Source of the DNA: JAFGAS01 sp963809875
GTDB lineage: Bacteria > Desulfobacterota > Zymogenia > Zymogenales > Zymogenaceae
Direction of reading: 5' to 3'
DNA: 64,000 bases
Assembly (NCBI GenBank): GCA_963809875.1
Contig: CAWELC010000005.1
Location: 62,001-126,000, forward strand
How positions within the stretch are numbered: position 1 is the stretch's first letter; every line of letters begins with the position of its first letter. The translations under genes were made by a program, and so were the position numbers. The notes under the pieces were generated by a model, which was given only the letters and a program-made list of their open reading frames with translations, did no database searches and had not been told where the DNA came from. This document shows positions 1-7,639 of this stretch, in pieces.

Positions 1-166
1 CGTAATCATCGTTCTTGGTTCGCAAGAAATAGGGTTCCAACCGGGAAAACCTCCAGGGGTATCCCTGAGAAAGCGCGAATTCACCTATGCAAAGGATTGC
101 TACGACCCAGATGAAAAACCAAATAATGATTCGGCTGCTGCGGATTTTCAGGAAGGAGACGTTCAT
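1..166 (-). CDS. Membrane-anchored or exported protein, N-terminal part only
   Basis: The reading frame starts at an ATG that overlaps the stop codon of the upstream acyl carrier protein gene (ATGA overlap) and stays open to the window edge, giving 55 codons. After a short basic N-terminus (KIRSSR) there is one strongly hydrophobic segment at about residues 12-32, consistent with a signal anchor. Nothing catalytic is visible in this part. Acyl carrier proteins coupled to an N-terminally anchored protein are known from MBOAT/DltD/SGNH-hydrolase type O-acylation operons. An SGNH-like partner is therefore a reasonable guess, but it is inference from context only. Confidence 0.5.
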   Translation of the reverse strand, partial: MNVSFLKIRSSRIIIWFFIWVVAILCIGEFALSQGYPWRFSRLEPYFLRTKNDDY

Positions 167-411
167 GAGGAACCAGTTTTTTTGTTGATGAACCTAACCA
201 TATTGGAGATGCTATCGAAATTTTCCATGTTGACTTCGGAGGGTTTGATCTTGATATCAAAAACTTCTTCGAGAAATACGATGAGCTGTATGAGCATTAT
301 CGACTTCAAAACACCACCTTTAAATAGTGATGTGTCATCGTTTATTTCAATCTCCTGATCGTCCAGGAGCTCTTCGTAGATAAAAGTGGAGATATTTTCA
401 TTGTGATTCAT
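163..411 (-). CDS. Acyl carrier protein-like protein
   Basis: This 82-residue protein has the size and helical pattern of a stand-alone acyl carrier protein. Such proteins carry acyl or aminoacyl groups on a phosphopantetheine arm. The expected attachment motif is G-[VIL]-D-S-[LMI]; here it reads GVLKSIM, so the Ser (about residue 37) is present but the preceding Asp is Lys. The acidic tail of helix II (FLEEVFDI) fits the family. The start has an AAGGAATG-like ribosome-binding site. The stop codon overlaps the ATG of the next minus-strand gene, so the two are probably co-translated. The fold is fairly sure; whether it is pantetheinylated is less sure because of the D-to-K change. Confidence 0.75.
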   Translation of the reverse strand: MNHNENISTFIYEELLDDQEIEINDDTSLFKGGVLKSIMLIQLIVFLEEVFDIKIKPSEVNMENFDSISNMVRFINKKTGSS

Positions 412-593
412 GATGCTTCATTCCTTCGGGTGGGCAATTATAGACAAAGATACATGATCATGACCGTATGATTCTGTAAGTAATTTGACTTGAAATTCTA
501 AAACTAATTGTATGAGGTGTCAATAGAATAGACTGGGCTAAACGGCAAGCCGGTCTCGAGGACAACGATGAAGCTCCGGTATCACCAATGGAA

Positions 594-621
594 AAGGGGT
601 TAGGAAATCTCCTAACCCCTT
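594..621 (-). terminator. Rho-independent terminator of tRNA-Phe
   Basis: A perfect 12-bp stem (AAGGGGTTAGGA with TCCTAACCCCTT) encloses a 4-nt loop just downstream of the minus-strand tRNA, with T runs on both strands. It may work in both directions. Confidence 0.8.
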
Positions 622-630
622 GATTTTTCT

Positions 631-706
631 TGGTGCCGCAGCCCGGGATTGAACCGGGGACACTCGGATTTTCAGTCCGATGCTCTACCAGCTGAGCTAC
701 CGCGGC
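631..706 (-). tRNA. tRNA-Phe (anticodon GAA)
   Basis: The reverse strand folds into a standard 76-nt cloverleaf. It has a 7-bp acceptor stem (GCCGCGG with CTGCGGC, one G-U pair), a D arm with AGCTCAGCTGGTAGAGC, an anticodon stem TCGGA/TCCGA holding loop CTGAAAA (anticodon GAA), a T arm containing GGTTCAATCC, and an encoded CCA. The hairpin at 594-621 follows it. No truncated second copy of its 3' end, as an integrated element would leave, is visible in the window. Confidence 0.97.
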
Positions 707-825
707 TTTCGGCGAATGATTATACTAATAAAACCGCCGGTCTTTGTCAAGAGTTTTTTGTCCTCGGTCCCCATCACCGCGCTATTTGGATCGGCCCAAC
801 AGAGCGGAGGGGGCCCGCCGGTCGA

Positions 826-1563
826 TTACCGGCCCGGGCCGTCTGTCAGCGCTCCCACCGATGCCATGTAGATGATGGATTCGTCATTCCCGTCAATACC
901 CAGGAAGGCGTTGACCTCGTCATCGTAGAGCGCCGCGATGGGACAGGCGGCCAGCCCCAGGGCCGCCGCCGCCAGTAGGAGGTTCTGGGCGATATGCGCG
1001 GCGTCCAGATAGACGTAGCGGTAGGCCCGCTCCAGGTATTTGACCGTCGAACGGCCGAAGACGGCACTCCAGAGGAAGACGACTCCCGCGTCCCTGACCA
1101 TCGTCTGGCCGAGGGCCGCGCCGGCGAGCTCCTCGGAGAGATCCCCCTCCCGCAGTAGAGACAGGGTATGATCCCTCACGCCGTAATGATAGAGGCCTCC
1201 CGAAAATCCCGCCACCCTCCGAATTTCCACGTAGGACTCAATCGGGTAGAGGGCGCCCGCGGACGGGGCCGTCCGGAGGAGGTGCTCGCCGTATTTGTTG
1301 GTGGCGCCGCCGGCGGCCCAGAGAAGGCCGGAGAGATCCCCCGCCGAAAGGGGGGAGTCGGCGTAGTTGCGCCCGCTGCGCCTCTTATTGAGCGCCTCCC
1401 AGAGGGGCATCCCCCCGGAAAGAGACGGCGGGGGGAGGGGTACGGTCCGGGCGTTTGGATAAGTCTTGAACGGCGCGGGGGCCTCCTTTGTTCCGTAGTA
1501 GCCCGCGGGGATCTTCCCCCGAATATACTTCGTTCCTTCCTGAAACTCTCTTCCGATTCCCAT
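826..1563 (-). CDS. SagB/ThcOx-type nitroreductase-fold oxidoreductase
   Basis: This 245-residue protein belongs to the FMN-dependent nitroreductase superfamily, SagB-type dehydrogenase branch. Visible signatures are an N-terminal RRSGRNY, the central APSAGALYPIESYV segment typical of SagB proteins, and the C-terminal half AHIAQNLLLAAAALGLAACPIAA that forms the cofactor-binding and dimer region. SagB enzymes oxidise azolines in modified peptides, but many stand-alone members have no known substrate. No YcaO cyclodehydratase or precursor peptide is visible nearby, so the substrate is unknown. The start codon is preceded by a GAGGG motif. Confidence 0.85.
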   Translation of the reverse strand: MGIGREFQEGTKYIRGKIPAGYYGTKEAPAPFKTYPNARTVPLPPPSLSGGMPLWEALNKRRSGRNYADSPLSAGDLSGLLWAAGGATNKYGEHLLRTAPSAGALYPIESYVEIRRVAGFSGGLYHYGVRDHTLSLLREGDLSEELAGAALGQTMVRDAGVVFLWSAVFGRSTVKYLERAYRYVYLDAAHIAQNLLLAAAALGLAACPIAALYDDEVNAFLGIDGNDESIIYMASVGALTDGPGR

Positions 1564-1605
1564 AATTTCCCTCGTCTCCGGGCACGCTAATAACAGTCTT
1601 CTGAA

Positions 1606-1635
1606 GAAAAAGGGCGGGAGATCATCCCCCGCCCT
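1606..1635 (-). terminator. Rho-independent terminator after the TMEM43-family gene
   Basis: Stem AGGGCGGG (1611-1618) pairs with CCCGCCCT (1628-1635). On the minus strand the stem is followed by TTTTTC. It lies just downstream of the minus-strand gene that ends at 1663. Confidence 0.75.
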
Positions 1636-1662
1636 CGGTGGTTTTCAAAAGGGTGTCCGTCT

Positions 1663-2814
1663 CTATGCGGCAGGCGTCGGGGCGGCCTTCCTTTTCTTTA
1701 TAATCCGCCCAATGAGAAACACAACGCCTATGAGGATCGCGATGGTGATAATCAGGGCGATAATATTATGCGCGATCATCGAGACCAGAATCGTGGCGAT
1801 CGAGAGCCCCAGGGCCACGATGAACATGACGATAGAGATAAAGCCGCGGCCGACGTTGCCAAGGAACGGCAGTACATCCAGAACCGCGTTGATCGGCGCA
1901 AAGCACATCGTCAGCCCGATCCACATCATCAGGAAACCGACCAGTCGCAGGATCCATCCGACTGTTTGATGTTCCTGGTGCAACGCGGCGATTGCCTCGT
2001 CCCGTGTCCCGGCCCGAGCATGGTAGAGCATATCTTCTCCCTTATACATATAGGGGACGATCTGCCCGCCCTGAAGCTGCCCGAAGACGGTCACATTTAT
2101 GTCCGAGTGCAAAGCGGTGTAATGAATTCGCAGGTCTCCGATGGTCGGTGCGGCATTGCCTCCGTAGTAACCGTAACCGCCGGGTTTGATGAAGATATAA
2201 TTGCCGTTAAGCATCCCGGAATATCTCGGATTGACGTCCGAGCTGTTGAGAGCCAGCTCTGATTCTCCCGGGAGGGAGAGCTTCCGGATATCGACGGGGT
2301 AAACCCCGACTGAAGCAGTGTTGACGTAGAAAGTCTGGTTCTGATACTGCATCTGCGGGTTTGTGTGCCCTGCGGGATCCTTGAAGGTCGAAGAGTCGGC
2401 CGGCATTGAGGTCCACTCCTGAACGTAGGAATAGGTCGTGGTAGTGGTCTCGCTGCCCCCCACGTTCTTTTCGGTCTTGGATTCGGAGTTCTCCACCCAG
2501 GCGTACATCTCCACGTTTCTGGTGAGGGTAAGGTATTTTCCCGGATTGAGGAACTCGGAATCGCCGAGCGTCTCATAAGAAGAGAGCGTCCCGGTTACCG
2601 AGACGGGCTTGCCCTCGTTGGCGGTGTCCAACACGCCGGCGTCTACAGCGACCGACTTTTCGGCAACCTTGGAAAGATCGGTTCTCCCCTCATTGACCCA
2701 GAGGACGACAAAGGCCGCCAGGAAGAGGACTATCCCAAACACGACGCCCTTGATCGAGTCCATGATCTTTCCGCCCCAGCTCCTCGTGGTTACTTCGGTG
2801 ATCCTATCTGCCAT
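1663..2814 (-). CDS. TMEM43 (LUMA)-family membrane protein
   Basis: The 383-residue protein has the TMEM43-family arrangement: an N-terminal membrane segment (about residues 20-40, ending in the WVNEGR motif typical of the family), a large extracytoplasmic domain, and a cluster of three to four membrane segments near the C-terminus (about 285-370) followed by a basic tail. Eukaryotic TMEM43 sits in the inner nuclear envelope. Bacterial homologues are common but functionally uncharacterised. The ribosome-binding site AAAGGAG precedes the ATG. The gene stands alone between a terminator and a long intergenic region containing a CRP-type palindrome. Confidence 0.8.
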   Translation of the reverse strand: MADRITEVTTRSWGGKIMDSIKGVVFGIVLFLAAFVVLWVNEGRTDLSKVAEKSVAVDAGVLDTANEGKPVSVTGTLSSYETLGDSEFLNPGKYLTLTRNVEMYAWVENSESKTEKNVGGSETTTTTYSYVQEWTSMPADSSTFKDPAGHTNPQMQYQNQTFYVNTASVGVYPVDIRKLSLPGESELALNSSDVNPRYSGMLNGNYIFIKPGGYGYYGGNAAPTIGDLRIHYTALHSDINVTVFGQLQGGQIVPYMYKGEDMLYHARAGTRDEAIAALHQEHQTVGWILRLVGFLMMWIGLTMCFAPINAVLDVLPFLGNVGRGFISIVMFIVALGLSIATILVSMIAHNIIALIITIAILIGVVFLIGRIIKKRKAAPTPAA

Positions 2815-2919
2815 AACTATCTCCTTTCATAATCCTGATTATAGATAATAAATACGGAAATAATTGTACACCATCGGTCTCGAATAATACAATACTTTAT
2901 TATAACCGTCAGTATGGTA

Positions 2920-2935
2920 TGTGATACAATTCACA
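2920..2935. promoter_or_regulatory. CRP/FNR-type palindrome
   Basis: The sequence TGTGATACAATTCACA is TGTGA-N6-TCACA, identical to the core consensus of CRP-family sites. It lies 105 bp upstream of the minus-strand TMEM43 start and about 180 bp upstream of the plus-strand promoter at 3111. The regulator is not encoded in the window. Confidence 0.55.
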
Positions 2936-3110
2936 CAACCTGATCTATCTCTATCGTTTTTCTGAGAGATGCAGTCGATTTACCTCTTTTTTCCATGAGC
3001 CATCCAGGCCGCCCCTTCCGGGGCGATCGTCTTTTCCTTCGCGTCGTTTTCTCACCGCGAGAGCTTCGCGATTATTCCTGCGTGCCATAAAACTAAATTA
3101 ATCTGACATA

Positions 3111-3140
3111 TTGACACGGGGGCACTGCGGGTAGTATAAG
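3111..3140 (+). promoter_or_regulatory. Sigma70-type promoter for the PAS sensor gene
   Basis: A perfect -35 TTGACA (3111-3116) is followed by TAGTAT (spacer 15) or TATAAG (spacer 18). The start codon at 3313 is about 170 bp downstream. The -35 is convincing, the -10 less so. Confidence 0.5.
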
Positions 3141-3312
3141 AAGGGGGGGCCGGGGAAGTGGGGCGGCGATCCGCTGTTTCGTCAACGCGTTCGTCTTCGC
3201 CTCCGCACTATATGATGTGCTGCGCCCCGGACTCCAATGATGTCGGCACCGGTAAAAAGACCGGTCGATCGATGCCGTTCCCGGCGTCGTATGACTAGAG
3301 AGGTAAAGAGGC

Positions 3313-4947
3313 ATGACCTATCAGTTTTCCTTTCTGGCCGTCCTGCTGATTGTCAACGCCTGCACCGCGATCGTCTTGGCGTTTTTTGGATGGTCCAGGG
3401 GCCTCAACCGGGGTGCGAGACCATTTGCATTGCTCATGCTTGCCGTGGCGGAATGGAGCCTGACAAGGGCGCTGGAAGCCGCGGCCGTCGGGGACGTCGT
3501 CAAGATCTTCTGGGCAAAGTGGGAGTATTTTGGAATCGCCTCCGTCGGCCTCTTATGGCTGGTCTTTGCCATAGAGTTCACTCAAAAGAAGGGATGGCTC
3601 ACCAGAAGAAGACTTGTACTCCTGACTATTCTTCCGGTGATTACCGTCGGGATGGCCTTTACCAACGACCTGCATGGATTGATATGGAGCAGTATTGCAC
3701 CGGGAAGTGTCCTGGGGTACAATCTGCTCGTCTATAGCCACGGCCCGTGGTTCTGGCTGGCCGTGGCATATAACTACACGGTCTTTATCGTCGGGACCGT
3801 CCTGCTCCTGAAGGCCTTTCGATATTATACGAAGCTCTACCGGCTCCAGGCCGTTCTCATCGTGATCGCGGCCCTATTGCCGGTGACGGGAAACGCCCTC
3901 TATATATCGGGACTGAGCCCTTTGCCCGGGTTGGACCTGACCCACTTCGGTTTTACCGCGGCCGCCCTGATATTTTCCATGACGGTCTTTCGATACAGGA
4001 TATTCGACCTCCAGTCCTTCGCGCGAGACGTAGTGGTGGAAGAGATGGACGACGGTTTTATCGTCATGGATGAGACCAATCGAATCGTCGACCTGAACCC
4101 TGCGGCCGCGCGTCTCTTCGGTTCTCCCGCGTTTCTTTCCCTCGGGATGAGCGTCGAGCAGGTGGCGGTGACCTGGTCGGGACTGACGGCCCCTCTGGAC
4201 GACGGGGACGACGCAAATACGGAGATCATTCTCGGCGACAGGACTTTCAGAGTGGGTTCGTCCCCGGTCGCGGATAAAGGCGGCCGTATGAGGGGGCAGG
4301 TCCTTTCCATCGTGGACGTCACGCGGGAGAGGGAGGCCCGCGAGATAATCAGGAAGTCGGAGGAACGATTCCGCGACCTCTACGAGAACGCCCCGATCGC
4401 CTATTTCTCCGTCGGGACCGATGGAATCTTGCAGCTCTGTAACGACCGTGCCGTTGATCTGCTCGGCTCCACCCGTGCCGAGCTGGTAGGCCGCCCGATC
4501 TTTGACCTCTACGCGGATACCCGAAACGGCAGGCGAATGGCGAAAAAGATATATGACGATTTCAGGGCGGGCCGTTCCGTCGTGGACCGCGAACTGGAGA
4601 TGCAGCGAGCCGACGGAAGGAGCGTCTGGATCAGCCTGACCATCAAACCGATCCTGGATGACGAAGGTCAAATTGTAGAATACCGCTCGATGGTTTCGGA
4701 CATAACGGAACGTAAGATAATAGAGCAGGAAAAAGGGATGCTCATCGGCGAGCTGCAGCAGGCGCTGCAGGAAATTAAGACGATGTCGGGTCTCCTGCAC
4801 ATCTGCTCGGGCTGCAAGAAGATCAGGGACGAACATGGCGCGTGGGTTGCCCTGGAACAGTATGTCAGCGGTCACACCGAGGCCGATTTTACCCACGGAA
4901 TTTGTCCGGAATGCACGAAGAGACTCTATCCGAATATGAAGAAATAG
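3313..4947 (+). CDS. 7TM-PAS-PAS sensor protein with C-terminal Cys-rich motif, no kinase domain
   Basis: This 544-residue protein begins with about seven membrane helices resembling the histidine-kinase N-terminal 7TM module (EWSLTRALEAAA and KIFWAKWEYFGIASVGLLWLVF are typical). Two PAS-like domains follow at roughly residues 235-345 and 355-470. A short helical linker leads to a C-terminal CSGCKK...HGICPEC motif, a likely metal-binding end often seen in proteobacterial PAS and receiver proteins. There is no HisKA/HATPase, GGDEF or EAL domain. It probably senses a membrane or redox signal and acts through a partner. The ribosome-binding site is AGAGAGG upstream of the ATG. Confidence 0.8.
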   Translation: MTYQFSFLAVLLIVNACTAIVLAFFGWSRGLNRGARPFALLMLAVAEWSLTRALEAAAVGDVVKIFWAKWEYFGIASVGLLWLVFAIEFTQKKGWLTRRRLVLLTILPVITVGMAFTNDLHGLIWSSIAPGSVLGYNLLVYSHGPWFWLAVAYNYTVFIVGTVLLLKAFRYYTKLYRLQAVLIVIAALLPVTGNALYISGLSPLPGLDLTHFGFTAAALIFSMTVFRYRIFDLQSFARDVVVEEMDDGFIVMDETNRIVDLNPAAARLFGSPAFLSLGMSVEQVAVTWSGLTAPLDDGDDANTEIILGDRTFRVGSSPVADKGGRMRGQVLSIVDVTREREAREIIRKSEERFRDLYENAPIAYFSVGTDGILQLCNDRAVDLLGSTRAELVGRPIFDLYADTRNGRRMAKKIYDDFRAGRSVVDRELEMQRADGRSVWISLTIKPILDDEGQIVEYRSMVSDITERKIIEQEKGMLIGELQQALQEIKTMSGLLHICSGCKKIRDEHGAWVALEQYVSGHTEADFTHGICPECTKRLYPNMKK

Positions 4948-5187
4948 AACTGCTCCAACCGGCCGGTCATCGTCCTGACGGCACGATCGTCCCGATCGCG
5001 ACGCCGACCCTGGGGTTTACGCGAGTCCGCCTCATGTCCGTCGTGTCCTTGACATTCTGCAGAAACTACTAATTTTTTGCTTTCAATTCTCCAATTCTGT
5101 TGTATCCTTTAATATATAGGGTCGTGCGCGACCGCCGTATGGCCCGGATCGTGATACGTGCTGGGTGCCCAGCGGGATGATAATGGG

Positions 5188-6240
5188 ATGCGTATGAAGA
5201 CGAAAGTAGAGGATATCCTCACAAGAGCCGAAGGCGGAGAACTTCTCGGCCGGGCCGAGTGCGCCCTGCTCCTCTCGTATCCCGCCCATTGCCCCGAAAG
5301 CCTGGCCGTCATGGCTCTGGCCCGAAAGGTCTCGGCCGAGGTATCGGCCGGGCGCGCCGAGATACACGCCCAGCTCGCGCTGAATCTCGGGCCGTGTCCC
5401 ATGAACTGCGCGTTTTGCTCCTTTTCGCGGGCCACCGGATTCTTTAAAGAGAACAAGGAGCTCACGGCCGGGCAGGCCGTCGAGTACGCGAGGTGCTTCG
5501 AGGACCAGGGCGCCAACGCCATATATATCATGACGACAGCCCATTATGATCTCGGGCGGTTCGTCGAGGTGTCCCGGGAGATACGGAAAAGCCTCAAGCC
5601 CGAGACCGTGATGGTTGCCAACGTGGGTGACAAAACGGCGAGCGAGGCGCGGCGGATCAGGGAGGCCGGATACCAGGGGGTGTATCACGCGCTGCGCATG
5701 CGTGAGGGGAGCGACACCGATATCCCGCCTCAGAGGCGGCTGGCGAGCATCGAGAATTTCAAGGAGGCGGGCCTTGCAGTCGGCTCGTGCGTCGAGCCGG
5801 TGGGCCCGGAACACAGCAACGAAGAGATCGCCCGGATGATCGCCACGGTGAGTGAATTCGGCCCCGCCTTCAGTGGCGCCGCCCGGCGCATCACCATTCC
5901 GAACGGCCCCCTCGAGAAACACGGGATGATCTCGGAGCTTCGCATGGCCCAGATCGTCGCGGTCACGAGGCTCGGCACTTCCCGCTCCGTGACGGGCACG
6001 TGCACGCACGAGCCGTGCACCGTCGGCGCGGCCGGCGGCGCGAACCTCTTCTGGGCGGAGATGGGCGCCAACCCCCGGGATACGCGGGAGAAAACGGAAG
6101 AGGGCAGGGGAAGCACCATCGAGCTGTGCCGGACCTATTTCCGCGAAACCCAGTGGGATATCCTCGAGGGCCCGTCGCGCTTCCTGACGAAGGGCAGCGA
6201 CGCCCGATCGTCGCAGATCGCCTCGGGCGGCCAACGCTGA
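5188..6240 (+). CDS. Radical SAM enzyme, biotin-synthase-like
   Basis: The protein carries a radical-SAM cluster motif CPMNCAFC (CX3CX2C) near residue 70 and the TIM-barrel pattern of the BioB/HydE-like group. LNLGPCPMNCAFCSFS, the stretch around QGANAIYIMTT, and the segment VGSCVEPVGPEHSNEEI fit this group. No bio genes are adjacent, so biotin synthesis is not implied and the substrate is unknown. A GTG at 5158 extends the frame by 10 codons. I prefer the ATG at 5188, although the ribosome-binding site (GGGATGATAATGGG) is not decisive. Length (350 aa) is normal for the family. Confidence 0.7.
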   Translation: MRMKTKVEDILTRAEGGELLGRAECALLLSYPAHCPESLAVMALARKVSAEVSAGRAEIHAQLALNLGPCPMNCAFCSFSRATGFFKENKELTAGQAVEYARCFEDQGANAIYIMTTAHYDLGRFVEVSREIRKSLKPETVMVANVGDKTASEARRIREAGYQGVYHALRMREGSDTDIPPQRRLASIENFKEAGLAVGSCVEPVGPEHSNEEIARMIATVSEFGPAFSGAARRITIPNGPLEKHGMISELRMAQIVAVTRLGTSRSVTGTCTHEPCTVGAAGGANLFWAEMGANPRDTREKTEEGRGSTIELCRTYFRETQWDILEGPSRFLTKGSDARSSQIASGGQR

Positions 6241-6428
6241 TATCCGGGGTGGTGCGGCCCGTTTTGAAAGGACGATCCGTGCCGAATGCCCCGCACCAGG
6301 CCCTGAATCCGGCGCCTTGCACGGCAGATACGTCCCGTCCTGCGATTGTCCTTTCCCGATAATCCCTCTTCTTGAAAATCCCCGCATAATAGTATACAGT
6401 ACGACCCTGCGCATCGTTTCGACCCGGA

Positions 6429-6444
6429 AGGTTAACGCTAACCT
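6429..6444. promoter_or_regulatory. Inverted repeat next to the thioesterase ribosome-binding site
   Basis: AGGTTA and TAACCT, separated by ACGC, form a small perfect dyad 5 bp upstream of the AAGGAG ribosome-binding site. It could be an operator or a hairpin affecting translation. There is no further evidence. Confidence 0.3.
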
Positions 6445-6461
6445 CATAAGGAGCAGGCTTG

Positions 6462-6887
6462 ATGGACCCAAAAGTCAGGAATGCGATTGTTGAGGCGACA
6501 GGGAGAGAGCCGTTTTGCCGCCTGATGGGCATGGAACTGGTCGAGCTTCAAGACGGCCGCTCGGTCGTGGAGATGGGCTATGACCCCGATCGGATGGACA
6601 ATATCTATGGGCGGGCCCATGGCGGGGCACTATTTGCTCTGATAGACGAGGCGTTCGAGACGGCATCCCAGACCGACGGCACTATCGCCGTGGCACTCAA
6701 CGTCTCCGTGACGTACGTGGCCAGCCCCGAATCGGGGCGGCTCACCTGCGAGGCCGTCCGCGTCACGCAGACCAATAAAACCGCGACCTACGATATCAAG
6801 GTGACCGACCCGAAGGGCGATACTATAGCGCTCTGCCGCGGCCTGGTCTATCGGACGGGAAAACCCATTCCGTTTCTCGGGGAGTGA
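6462..6887 (+). CDS. PaaI-family hotdog thioesterase
   Basis: The 141-residue protein is a single hotdog domain of the PaaI/YbgC type and probably hydrolyses an acyl-CoA thioester. The motif YGRAHGGALFALIDEAFE, with the conserved HGG on the central helix, and the following strand ALNVSVTYVASP are typical. The ATG at 6462 has AAGGAG seven bases upstream, so I prefer it to the TTG at 6459. The stop codon (6885-6887) touches the first bases of a palindromic repeat, which fills the space downstream. There is no obvious operon partner. Confidence 0.85.
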   Translation: MDPKVRNAIVEATGREPFCRLMGMELVELQDGRSVVEMGYDPDRMDNIYGRAHGGALFALIDEAFETASQTDGTIAVALNVSVTYVASPESGRLTCEAVRVTQTNKTATYDIKVTDPKGDTIALCRGLVYRTGKPIPFLGE

Positions 6888-6967
6888 ATTTCGGGGACAC
6901 GTACCTAATTCCGATCACATAGGTTATTTTAGAGACCTGATGAATTAGGTACATGTCCCCGAAATTC
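6886..6967. repeat. Palindromic ~80-bp repeat, GGGGACAC family, copy 1
   Basis: Arms of 26 nt, 6886-6911 and 6942-6967, pair with one mismatch. Each has the pattern GAATT-(T/A)CGGGGACA(C/T)GTACCTAATT. The left arm begins within the stop codon of the thioesterase gene. Related copies are at 6992, 11645, 21248, 25557, 25634 and 29773. Confidence 0.85.
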
Positions 6968-6991
6968 TGACGGAGGCGTAGGGGGCGTTGC

Positions 6992-7075
6992 GAATTAAGG
7001 GGACATAATACTTAATTGCTGAAATATCTAATTAAACTGAAGGCTTACCAATTAAGTTTTGTGTCCCCTTAATTC
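6992..7075. repeat. Palindromic ~80-bp repeat, GGGGACAC family, copy 2
   Basis: The arms start GAATTAAGGGGACA and end TGTCCCCTTAATTC, with partly mismatched inner parts. The centre is unlike copy 1. It sits only 24 bp from copy 1, so the two form a tandem pair. Confidence 0.8.
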
Positions 7076-7092
7076 GGTCATGTTATGGATTT

Positions 7093-7200
7093 GTAGGGGC
7101 CGTTCGTGAACGGCCCGCGGGCGGCTCACGAGCCGCCCCTACGTGTTCTTACCCGTGACGGCCATACACCCCGTAGGGACACGATTCATCGTGTCCGTCT
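7093..7200. repeat. Compound hairpins of the GTAGGGGC...GCCCCTAC type
   Basis: Three palindromes in a row: CCGTTCGTGAACGG, GGCGGCTCACGAGCCGCC and GGACACGATTCATCGTGTCC. They are joined by GTAGGGG or CCCCTAC borders. Similar units occur at 8634-8660, 8688-8714, 22826-22905, 25445-25505 and 29060-29096. Confidence 0.65.
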
Positions 7201-7211
7201 CGTGCTTTACT

Positions 7212-7320
7212 CGTCATTGCGAGCCCCTCACAGAGGGGCGCGGCAATCCCCTGACTGTCACCGTAGAACGATAAGCCGTCATTGCGAGGGAGCGACAGCG
7301 ACCGCGGCAATCTCGGACGC
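7212..7320. repeat. Two TCATTGCGAG...CGGCAATC dispersed repeats
   Basis: Units at 7212-7252 and 7278-7320 share CGTCATTGCGAG at one end and GCGGCAATC at the other, with a variable GC-rich middle. They are linked by CTGACTGTCACCGT-A/T. The second unit is the left part of a longer module that continues into the promoter at 7378. Confidence 0.75.
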
Positions 7321-7377
7321 ATGATCACCGGTAAGCGGAAGGGTATGGAGCCAATGGAATACGTGTAAATTTTTTAT

Positions 7378-7406
7378 TTGACGGGTGTAACGATTTTGAA
7401 TAAAAT
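7378..7406 (+). promoter_or_regulatory. Sigma70-type promoter carried by a repeat, upstream of aqpZ
   Basis: TTGACG and TAAAAT are separated by 17 bp. The surrounding sequence from 7278 is duplicated at 8754-8879, where it contains TTGATA-17-TATAAT. It can drive aqpZ, which starts 234 bp further on. Confidence 0.65.
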
Positions 7407-7639
7407 CAGGTAAGGGCAAAGAGAGGGCGTCCGTATTCCACCGAATGAAAGCGTAGAGACAACCCGGCCCTTCTTCCCCTTATATGCCGATCCGCTCAAC
7501 ATGCCGTACTGGACCGATGCACCGAGCGAAATCATCGAAGTATAAAGGCTCTAACACGGCTTTGGCGATTGCTCAAAGGGCGTGTTGTGCGGCGGGAGTC
7601 TCTTGCTCGCCTATAGACCAGACAATAGGAGGCAATGCC

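Larger units (their letters stand above)
2815..3312. other. Intergenic region between divergent genes
   Basis: This 498-bp stretch separates the minus-strand TMEM43 gene from the plus-strand PAS gene. It holds an AT-rich part (2820-2915), a CRP-like palindrome (2920-2935), a small GC hairpin CGCCCC/GGGGCG near 3012-3027, and a plausible promoter for the PAS gene (3111-3140). I see no coding region that looks real. Confidence 0.6.
6888..7639. other. Repeat-filled intergenic region upstream of aqpZ
   Basis: This stretch of about 750 bp holds two GGGGACAC-family palindromes, a compound hairpin block (7093-7200), two TCATTGCGAG-type repeats (7212-7252 and 7278-7320), a promoter (7378-7406) and the aqpZ ribosome-binding site AGGAGG at 7627-7632. 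I find no convincing coding region. Confidence 0.7.

Noticed and set aside
631..706. tRNA-Phe as an attachment site of an integrated element
   Set aside because: No integrase is nearby and I found no direct repeat of the tRNA 3' end in the window.
5049..5075. TTGACA at 5049 as promoter of the radical SAM gene
   Set aside because: No acceptable -10 lies at 16-18 bp; the nearest candidates are at 12 or 15 bp.
5083..6471. Long minus-strand open frame (462 codons) opposite the radical SAM gene
   Set aside because: It has no recognisable domain and low-complexity composition. The plus strand carries a clear radical SAM motif. The long open frame is a by-product of GC-rich codon bias.
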